A stretch of 64,000 nt of DNA from Diabrotica undecimpunctata (lineage: Eukaryota; Arthropoda; Insecta; Coleoptera; Chrysomelidae), in assembly GCF_040954645.1 (NCBI RefSeq), contig NC_092804.1:88711717-88775716 (forward strand), written 5' to 3'. Positions 55,444 through 64,000 of the stretch are shown here, piece after piece. The notes beneath the pieces are model-generated. The model was not told where the DNA came from. It did no database searches and saw only the letters and a list, made by a program, of their open reading frames with translations. How positions within the stretch are numbered: the first letter of the stretch is position 1; the number at the start of each line of letters is the position of its first letter. The position numbers and the translations under genes were made by a program.

Positions 55444-56361
55444 AACTGAACATATAAAGTACAGTCAGTAAGCTATTGCTATTAAAAATCATTGCAAATT
55501 TGACACTAACTCCACTTATATTCATTACATATTACCCCTAAATAGAAGATAAAACATTCAGAAGTATGTAATATTGGTGAAGTGGTATATTCTTGTTAGA
55601 TAAATTAAGCATTCTTCCCTTTTTTGCGCATTACTACCAATTTTTAAACAAAAATATCTATTTAGCACTTAAATAGCTATTCTAAGATAAACTATCTAGA
55701 ATTATATATAGTACACAGACAAAACCAGAAATATAATAATAAAGAAACAAGATATCGTAAAACAGTATATGAAATAAAAGAAGTTCTTATTAATCGGATT
55801 CTTAAACTAAACGTATAAAGACATACTGACGTTAACAAAATACATTAGGAAATTTCCGCATTTGAAAAAATACATCCAATTTGGAAATGAAATCCTTTTG
55901 TATCCATAAAGCTGTTTTTAGAAAAGCACGTACCTACCAAAAACAGGTATTTGATAGTATACATATCTATTACATACTGTAATGCGTATGAATGATAACA
56001 AAAATAAAGAGTCCGTATGAACCGTTTAGAACATACGCTGGAAATATACGGCTTAATCGCCTAGTTGCCAAACTATCGGAGCTTACTTAGACCGATATAC
56101 TTATGGTTCCAATATACAGTGAAAAAGATCTGAACGACCCCTATAATATATACACGTGAACTAAGCGATATACATTCATGATACAGGGCTACTTATGAGC
56201 TCCACAAAATTTTTAAAAATTATGAAACTATACATGTTAACGAATCGACAGAGTCAATATTATGGAATAGTCAAGTGAGCTCCGTATATCGGTGTCCACT
56301 TGACCACGGAGCTCTTTTGAACCTGAATTTTAACATGGGCGGAGTTCACTTTATGCCGTAG

Positions 56362-56392
<31 letters not shown>

Positions 56393-57226
56393 GATCTAGC
56401 GGTTAATGTGGGCCCCGTACTAAAACGGTATTATACTAACTCCAGGAGAATATACACCGTGTATATTATTATCTGGGTAGCGCTTTATGTAGACTCCGAC
56501 CATCACGTAGGATTAAATGAACTCCGTAATAGGGTAAAACACTTTTGAGATCCGTATGTATTCTTCCCCGTACACAACTAAACTCCTCCGATGTTGCCAA
56601 TAATTTGATTAGTCGTAGATTTTTAAATTTTACAGCAGGTACGTTTTGGAACTTGAAATTTATTTAAATATCAATCAATTTAGTCATCCCGAAATTTCAC
56701 AAATACTTGGTTAATGTAGTTAAATATTTTATGGTGGTAATTTATATTACTTGCTTTAATTATTTTTAAACTTAAGTTAGTGTCTGTTATAAGCTTGGAA
56801 AAGGCAATTTTTATGTATTAGTATTTTTTTAATGCATTGACACTGAAAAATTTATTATATAAATGTACGTTCCAATGTTTCGATTGCTACGTTTTATGAT
56901 GTACAATATTTGTTTCATAAAGTAGTAAAATTTAAATTATAATAATTTGTAAATCAATCTTAAAATTATAATTTTTTACTGTCTAATTTCAATATTTCAA
57001 TTTTTAAATGTAGGGAATTCAATATCTTACCATAATACTTTAGTATGTAACTTGTAACAGATACTAAAATAATAAGGAGGCATAACACCTAATTTCGCTT
57101 TTAACTATAAATGTATCGTATAACGTAACGTAGCAATCAGTAGTGAGTCATTACTCAGATAAAATATTTCGGTGACTTTATGGTAATTTGATTATAGCCA
57201 ACATATCTATTACAATTATTATATAT
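55444..57226 (+). repeat. repeat family A, copy 2, part 1
   Basis: Matches copy 1 (1985-2870) up to the short TA tract at 56363-56392, then copy 3 (48008-48770). It is interrupted after 57226 by the DNA transposon and resumes at 63097. This copy shows that the two halves belong to one repeat unit of about 2.6 kb. Confidence 0.75.
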
Positions 57227-57560
57227 TCTGTCACTCCAGTGAATAAGTGGTTAAGTCGAATTTTTGCCAAAATGGGTTAAGTGCACAAATGAGGAAAGAA
57301 TGTGAACTCCGATGTTGTGAACAAGTAGTTAAGTTGTAAGCTGACTCTAGCCAAAGTTATACGTATGTGTATTTTTGGCCATCTTTAAAATTTATGTACT
57401 ATTTAGATTAACTCGACTTACCTAATAACATATAAAATAATGTCGTAGGAAATAAATGGTTAAATTAACCTGCCCAGTTATGACCAATAATCGTTTTCTG
57501 TGCTTAACAGGTTAAGTCGAGTTGACCTTTTTTGGACCAGTGTGCACAACTGGTTAACTA
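57227..57560. repeat. left TIR and subterminal motif repeats
   Basis: After the TIR, variants of 'gtgaataagtggttaagtcg' recur near 57315 (gaacaagtagttaagttg), 57450 (aaataaatggttaaatta), 57505 (aacaggttaagtcgag) and 57540. They may be transposase-binding sites. Confidence 0.55.
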
Positions 57561-58348
57561 TAATATAAGTTATTACATCACGACATTTTCTGGCTAATTT
57601 ACGATCCAAAGCAGATACCTTTGGATGAGCTACAACGTAGTTATACACTAGTCGTTAGATAGCGTTGTATGTACATTTATTGAATTATTAATTAACACTA
57701 TTCGGGGAAGTACACGCGCATATAACGATATTATTATCGAGGATAAATTAAAAATTTACATTCATTTTATTTTTACTCTGTGACTATACTATATTCGCCT
57801 AACAGAAAAGTAGAATATACAAACTAGGGACGCGTGATATATTCATTCCAAGTATCTAGAGATGCTGAAGAGGTATCTACTTGTTACAAAATCACTTATA
57901 CTGTAACTGATTATGTACAAAAACGTATCAAAAGTAACAAGTAGAAACTAACAAGTAACGACAATCTACACCTCTAAACAAAGACGCATAATTTGCAGTT
58001 TTAACAGATATGGATTCAGTAATCCTTACGAATCATATTTATGTCTGTTGAATTATATAAATATAATTTGTACTTTTAATAGCTCTATATATGTGTGTTG
58101 GTATATTTATAGTGTTGGTTTATAATTATAGTGTTATTTAAATAAACTTAGAACTGTGAACATTTTTAAGGTGTTTGCTGTTTTCTCTCAACTGAAGTAA
58201 GTAAATTTAATATTATTCTGACTCTATTACAATAATTATTATGATGATAAAAGGGTTGCAAGTGTGAGTCCATAATTGAACAAATATATTAAAAAGGTCA
58301 ATACTCACAATCTAATATTTACTTTCAAAGTTTTACAGAAGCGATCGG

Positions 58349-58392
58349 TTTCGAGGCTTACAATAGGGCCTCACACGAGGCCTCATCCTCAG
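58349..58392 (-). ncRNA. hammerhead-ribozyme-like core 3
   Basis: On the minus strand CTGAGGA (58386-58392) is followed by T, stem II GAGGC/GCCTC (58380-58384 with 58353-58357) and GAAA (58349-58352). GGGC before the first box can pair with GCUU after CCGAUC. This is the same minimal-stem-III layout as the other two loci. Confidence 0.45.
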
Positions 58393-58561
58393 GCCCAGCA
58401 AAGAGTTTGTTTTGTTAAAAAACAATAATATAGATATCGCCAATAAGAAGTTTTCCGCTTACATCCAGGGTACTGTCTGTCTTCATCTTTTCCTTTTGAC
58501 ACTATCATTGTAGTAAGGTGATATGTTGATCATTATATATGTACGACTCACTTCTCAAGTA

Positions 58562-58934
58562 ACTTTTAGCACTTGTGAATCAACATAAAAAACAGTATGA
58601 TAAATACATCATCGACGAAATGGCGAAAAGTCAAAATAAAATTGTTTTAAGATTGCCACCATATCACTGTGAGTTGAATCCCATAGAACTGATATGGGCA
58701 GATATAAAAAATTATGTAGCAGCTAAAAATACAACCTTTAAGTTTGCCGACATGAAAAATTTATTTGATGAAGCTCTATCCACCATAACTCCGCAAAAAT
58801 GGAAAAATTGTGTACAGCATGTTACCCAAAAGGTGGAACCAAAAATGTGGGAGTTAGATAATTTAGTAGAAGCCAGAGTAGATTCAATTATAATAAACCC
58901 TGACGATGATAGTACATCAAGTTTCTCAGAATAA
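58562..58934 (+). pseudogene. Tc1/mariner-IS630-type (DDE_3) transposase, 3' fragment
   Basis: The frame reads LALVNQHKKQYDKYIIDEMA, then LRLPPYHCELNPIELIWADI, the C-terminal 'P-Y-x-P-x-L-N-P-I-E' box with the catalytic Glu. It ends with an acidic tail. The N-terminal DNA-binding part and the first two Asp are missing: a TAA stops the frame just upstream. It is nested within the 5.9-kb transposon. Confidence 0.7.
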
Positions 58935-59062
58935 TATTTTGTACTAAGATTAAGTATTTGTGGATTAGGCCTACCGGGGAAACCACATAAAAAAAACGCA
59001 CCATTATCACTCTACCTCTATGGTGGTGTGGAAATGAGTTAGTTCTCTTCTTCTTGATGTGC

Positions 59063-59580
59063 CTATCGGTGACGAATGTTGGCGATCATCATGGCAATCT
59101 TCACCTTATCTCCCACAGCGCGGAAAAGCTGCATAGATGTTAAGTTGAACCAGGTTCTAAGGTTCTTCAACCAGGACGTTCTTCTTCCTGGAACCCGTTG
59201 TCCAAATATTTTTCCTAGCAGGATGGCTTGTAGAAGGGTATATCTGGATTCATTTCGCATAATGTGTCCAAAGTACTGTAACTTTCGAGATTTGATGGTG
59301 GTCAGTACCTCTTGGTTCTTCTTCATTCTTCTGAGGACCTCCTCATTGGTGACTCGGTAAGTCCACGGGATTTTAAGCATTCTCCGATATAGCCACATCT
59401 CAAATGCTTCCAATTTTCTGCACATATCTTCGTTCAAGGTCCACGATTCAACACCATAAAAAGAACAGAGAAGACGTAGCATCGCAGCATTCTTACTTTT
59501 ATACCAAGAGAGAGGTTGTGGCTCTTGAAGAAGGCCCCCATCCGGTTGAAAGTGGATCTAGCTTTTGATGTGGAAATGAG
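59063..59580 (-). pseudogene. RTE-like retrotransposon C-terminal fragment
   Basis: Same family as 9127-9705: FEMWLYRRMLKIPWTYRVTN, LQYFGHIMRNES, SWLKNLRTWFN and KIAMMIANI. A frameshift near 59470 separates it from upstream residues (FNRMGAFFKSHNLSLGIKV). It is nested in the 5.9-kb transposon. Confidence 0.75.
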
Positions 59581-60530
59581 TAGCAATGATAAATAAAAGA
59601 TACGAAATAATTCGAAATTACATAAACAAAATGGAATATTTTAAAAATGAAAAACTGTAACCCATTTTACTCATTGTACCTATGTACTTTTCCAGTACTT
59701 ATTTTTCGTAATTCGTTATTACTTATATGTAATAGTAAAAAGTTTTTTTCATCATTTTCAAAGAAAAAGTTTCGTTTTACATCCGCAAAGTATGTTCGTT
59801 TGTGCGTTGTCGCCTATGCAATACTTTGGGGACGATCTATCGATGGATTCATATATAGTTTTTTCTCCTAAATCAAAATCTGAAAGCGGCATTTTGATAT
59901 TTCGAACCATCTTCGACATAACCGGCATCAAAGTCAAAAATAGTGATGTCACAATTCTTCTAAATATACATTCGTTTCTGCTGACACAAATAAATGTTAA
60001 ATCGATATCGAAACGTCGACTTAATAAATTTTATTTATTAATGTTAATGTAATGTTAAATGTATAAGTCTATCTACCCTATAATTATGCATAAGTATTTT
60101 CCCAAACTTTTACACAAGAAGAGGTCTCTTTCTATATCATTAATGATAATATTATTACTTATTTCCAAATATTGGTCTTAAAGCGTAAAATGTATAAAAA
60201 CAACTGTCTCATTTTTTGCCTTTTGATTAATACCACAATTAACTAATGATGTGTGAATGACAGTTTACAAAAATATTATTTAAGTATACTTCTTTGAAAG
60301 ATTAATCATTGATTACTATTATTTTAACAGTAATCTTAAAAATTATAAATTAATTCATTTCAAATTCAGATGGTATAGGCTGCTAGAATCTTAATACAAC
60401 TCTGTACAATTATATAAACATCGGGTTTCGCGTGTTATGTGCATGCATTTGTTGACCGCTACTTTTCTGTTAAATGAATTTACTATAATAACATTATTTC
60501 TTCGTACTATTTCTGCATTCTGTTTAAAAT
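59581..60530. other. gap: 5' region of the transposase gene
   Basis: AT-rich, with no supported gene. It should include the transposase promoter. Confidence 0.4.
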
Positions 60531-62641
60531 ATGCATTCCCGGTCAATATTTTTGAGAGAATTAAAAGAAAAAGCTTTGTCAAAAAAGATTGTGCTGCCTG
60601 CTTTTGATTCAAACAAACTAAAGGACAATAATGATAGCGATTTAATGAAAGGTAAGGTACTTACTTAGATTTGTGCAAAACCTTTCTAGAACAGTTCTTT
60701 GTTTCAGATGTGGATGTCGCAAATACATCATCAGCTAGTAATATCGTTGCAGTTGACGTGCTGGAAGATTTCAGTTCAGATGATAGCATTGCTGATCCGA
60801 TTTATTTACCACAGCCTGGATATTCAAGCTCGTCAGATGAACGAAACTCCAACACTAAGCGGACGAAAAAAACAAATATGTGCCAAGAAGACAACAATGG
60901 AAGTAATTCATGTAACACTGAAGTTGTTGAGGTAAGAACTAATAATAATAAAAAAGATATTAAAAGAGGGAGATCCAGACGTCAGAGAGCCGAATGCAAA
61001 AAATTGAGAAATTTAGGAAAATCATATATAACCGAAAAAGGAAAAATAATTTCTGAACGAACAATGGGTACTTTAAAATCATGTAGAATGAAATGCAATG
61101 ACAGGATAACAGAAAATGATAAAAAAATTTGCTTCGAAAACTATTGGAATTTAGGAAGTAGAAACAAGAGGGCCAGTTACGTTGGTTCTTTAATAGAAAT
61201 AAATGATAAAAAGACTAAAAAAATAATATTAATCCAAAAAGACAGGTCATGCAGTTGCTCGTACCATTTAATAATTGATAAACAAAAAGTAAAAGTATGC
61301 CGAGATTGTTATCAAAAAATATTGGGCGAAACAAAAGGTTTTGTCCAATTAGTAATAGAAAAAAAGACCAATTCTGCAAGTGGTATAATACAAAAAGACC
61401 AACGAGGTTTAGCCTCGCCTCAAAGTAAATGCAGCTTAAAAGATTTGCAGGATGTCAAGTCCCATATTTTGTCATTCCCCAATTACGAGAGCCACTATTG
61501 TCGAAATCGAACTAATAAGAAATTTTTACCATCCAATTTGACTATTTCAAAAATGTTTGATTTGTATAAGGAAGGACGAGCATCTTCTGTTTGCCTAACT
61601 ATTTACACTAAAATCTTTCGTGATTTAGGTTTAGCTTTAAAAAAACCAAAGCAAGATACATGTCACAAATGTGACAATTTTAATGTACAAATTAAATTAT
61701 CCTCAGGAGAATATAAAACCCAATTAATAGCCGAAAGAGACGAACATCATAACATGGCTCAATTTGCTTATGAGCAGAAAAGTCGAGACAAGGCAATTGC
61801 TAAAGAAAATCAATCCAAAGGAGTTTATGCATTTGACTTGCAACAGTGCCTGCCTACCCCTTACCTTACAACCTCAGTTTCTTTCTACAAGAGGCAGCTG
61901 TGGAGCTTTAACCTCACGGTGCATGACATGGTAACAGACAAAGCAACTTGCTACTTGTGGGATGAAACCATATCTGGCAGGGGAGCTAATGAAATCGCCT
62001 CATGCCTTAATCATTTTTTAATACACTTGTCTTCTGAAAAAACAGAAGTAACATTTTATTCCGATACGTGTGGCGGCCAAAATAAAAATAACGTCGTTGC
62101 ATTAATGTTTCTTAATTTTGTGAATCAAAAGGCAAACCTGAAGATCAACCACAAATTTTTGGTTAGTGGTCATACCCATATGGAGTGTGATACTGACTAC
62201 TCCGTTATTGAAAGGGCCAAGAAAAAAACTAATTTAAAAATAAATCATCTTAACGACTGGGCACAGTTAATCAGAATTGCTAAACAAAAAAATCCTTTTG
62301 AAATTGTTATGATGTTGAAAGAGAATTTCTTCGATTTTAATTCGCTTGTGAAGAAACATGGCCCTTACATTATTAAAAAAATTGATAATGATGGCGAACG
62401 GTTTCTGTGGAAACCTGTCCAATGGCTTCAATATGCTCAAAGCGGCGGCCAAATTTCATTTAAGTGCTCATTAAAAGAAGAAGATCATTTCAAAACAATA
62501 AATTTTGCTCGTAGAGGACGTCCAACTATATTATTTAGTTTACCCAATATTAACAACGAATCAGTACCGATAGCAGCAGAAAAGAAAAAAGACTTATTGT
62601 CTTTATTGCCTTTAATAGATCCTTCATTCCATTCATTTTAA
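60531..62641 (+). CDS. putative DDE-type transposase, two exons, intact
   Basis: Exon 1 is 60531-60651 (MHSRSIFLRELKEKALSKK...). A phase-1 GT-AG intron (60652-60707, gtaagg...tttcag) joins it in frame to exon 2 (60708-62641), giving about 684 residues. The N-terminal half is acidic then basic (KRGRSRRQRAECKKLRN). A zinc-like cluster follows (RSCSCSYHL, VCRDCYQ, DTCHKCDNF). The C-terminal catalytic-type region has YAFDLQQCLPTPY, FYSDTCGGQNKNN and GHTHMECDTDYSVIE, which supply candidate acidic residues. This resembles an insect transposase family I cannot name securely (Sola-like is possible). After the stop, the same frame continues 28 acidic codons to 62726. AATAAA is at about 62771. Confidence 0.7.
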
Positions 62642-62839
62642 CAAAACCTGAAAACGAAAAACGATGTCGCCAATGATCCTGACCTGGAAGAATTGGATCC
62701 TGACGAAGATACACCAAATAATTCATAATAAATGTTTTTTAAACTGTTAAACTGTTTTTGTTAAATTTAAAATAAAGAGATATCCTTTTTTTATGTTTTA
62801 AGTCATTAAACCAAGAAATAAAATACACAGATTGGCTTA

Positions 62840-63096
62840 TTTTTATTAATATATTGATGTGAATAACTGGGTAAGTCGACGGTGAATAAATGGTTAAGTC
62901 TCATATCTCAGTATCCTAATCACTTAGTAGTTACAGAATGAGACCAATAATACATTTGTATTCTATCTAATTTTTTTGTAAATGTTTTAGCATTCTATCG
63001 TATAAAATCGATTTATGACATGTTGTCAAAACTTGTAACTCATCTCCTGAAAACTATGCAAAATTGACTTAACCACTTATTCACTGGAGTGACAGA
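62840..63096. repeat. right subterminal motif repeats and TIR
   Basis: 'gtgaataactgggtaagtcg' then 'gtgaataaatggttaagtct' near 62858-62902 are direct repeats of the TIR word. The inverted TIR occupies 63066-63096. Confidence 0.6.
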
Positions 63097-64000
63097 ATGT
63101 TCGGTTGTTTTAAAAAATACTTTGTCGCTTGTAAATTTTGTATCTTTCGTTATCAGGCATACGAGTATTTTATTTTTAATTTAGAAGTAAATGTATATAT
63201 AATATTCTTTTTTCTGTCACTTATTTTAAATATGGTTCACTTATATTCTTCTTGCTTATTTATTTTTATTCGTAATACTTATAACGTACGTAATAACGTA
63301 CCCGTTGTTGCAAAAAGCAACAACGGGTACGAAAGATATCAGGTATCAGGGGTGGTATTTGTCAATCTAAATGCCGCCTACGACACATTAAATTAGAGGA
63401 TATTTCTCCAAAAACTGTATGACAAACTGTAAACATCGTTTTATCCGCGTATATCTACAGAACAGAAGATTTTTCGTATCATTCAATGGTAATATGGAGA
63501 ACGCAGACAAACGGTCTCGCTTGGGGTAGCGTAATGGCACCTACACTGTATTACATTTACACAAATGATCAACAGATACCAGTAGATACTAGGATTTTCA
63601 TGTAGACCATACATTGCACAACCAAAAACTTTTGTTGCTGGAGTGGAAAAAAATCTAGTAGATGCCTTAAATATAATAAAAATGAACTACGATTTAATTT
63701 TAAGCCAAACCCCGAAAATCTTAGGAACGCTCCTTCAATTTTCCCAACACAGGCGCTTTCACAAAACTGAACATCCAATAGTGTGATGAAATCCTTGAAC
63801 TCTGAATTTCCTATAAATACCTTGTAGATAGTTTATATCGCACGTTGTCAATCACAGAATCTTGTTTAAAACTAAAAGGCAAACTAAGGACCAGAAATAG
63901 TATGCTCCGCAAGCTTGTCAGCTAAAAATGGGGCGCACATCCTTTCACCCTTAAAACGTAAATGCTTGCACTTTTCTTCTTGCTTAACTGTCTTTTTCCT
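63097..64000 (+). repeat. repeat family A, copy 2, part 2 (RT remnant)
   Basis: Continues the repeat beyond the transposon. It matches 48780-49440: 'cgtacgtaataacgtacc', then GVVFVNLNAAYDTLN. Then, in another frame, WRTQTNGLAWGSVMAPTLYY and IYTNDQQIPVDTR, which are typical Jockey-type RT boxes, and NFKPNPENLRNA. Degenerate; runs out near the window end. Confidence 0.65.

Larger units (their letters stand above)
57227..63096 (+). mobile_element. 5.9-kb DNA transposon with 31-bp TIRs and intact two-exon transposase gene
   Basis: The ends are perfect inverted repeats of 31 bp beginning TCTGTCACTCCAGTG, flanked by AT on both sides (57225-57226 and 63097-63098). The uninterrupted copy of the host repeat (about 48775-48790) has a single AT at this point. 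Subterminal copies of 'aagtggttaagtcga'-like words occur at both ends. It encloses the gene at 60531-62641. Other transposon fragments (58562-58934 and 59063-59580) are nested between the left end and the gene. Confidence 0.85.

Overview
This is an AT-rich window from an arthropod nuclear genome, most likely an insect. The evidence is a spliced gene remnant resembling mu-crystallin, dense insect-type non-LTR retrotransposons, long (TA)n tracts, a eukaryotic tRNA-Asp and a matrix-metalloproteinase (MMP) relic. Almost nothing in it is an ordinary host gene. It is a nest of mobile elements of different ages.

Layout. 1-1964: remnant of a Polinton/adintovirus-like element (penton-like C-terminus, double-jelly-roll-like capsid gene, small 'DIQGF' gene). 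1985-13360: repeats, a Crypton-like recombinase gene, several non-LTR fragments, and an I/Jockey-type element interrupted by a TIR element carrying tRNA-Asp. 14011-14917: a 907-bp palindrome with 450-bp arms that match by eye. 15274-17330: decayed protein-primed-type DNA polymerase B. 17810-38985: an intronless MMP-like pseudogene split by a 19.6-kb Polinton-like provirus (17927-37522), which has 74-bp terminal inverted repeats and a 6-bp target duplication, ATCGAT.

Inside the provirus are polymerase B, a retroviral-type integrase, a packaging ATPase, a capsid-like protein, a phospholipase-A2-domain virion-type protein, a BIR (IAP-type) protein and several uncharacterised genes. Together they look like the replication, integration, assembly and cargo modules of a virus-like element. 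Many genes carry only one or two lesions, and an RTE-type retrotransposon has since inserted with a 13-bp duplication.

39170-43000: a piggyBac fragment, two spliced exons of a mu-crystallin/ketimine-reductase-like gene and a 1.4-kb foldback element. 43449-47195: an R4-like non-LTR element on the minus strand. 47996-57226 and 63097-64000: copies of a degenerate repeat family with reverse-transcriptase remnants, one of them interrupted by a 5.9-kb DNA transposon (57227-63096). That transposon has 31-bp TIRs, subterminal motif repeats and an apparently intact two-exon transposase gene.

Two cross-cutting observations stand out. Hammerhead-ribozyme-like cores (CUGANGA, stem II, GAAA) occur at three repeat loci, two of them embedded in hairpin elements. 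The gene pair capsid-DIQGF recurs in the same order in two independent Polinton remnants. All identifications come from reading translations and repeats by eye; no database search was run.
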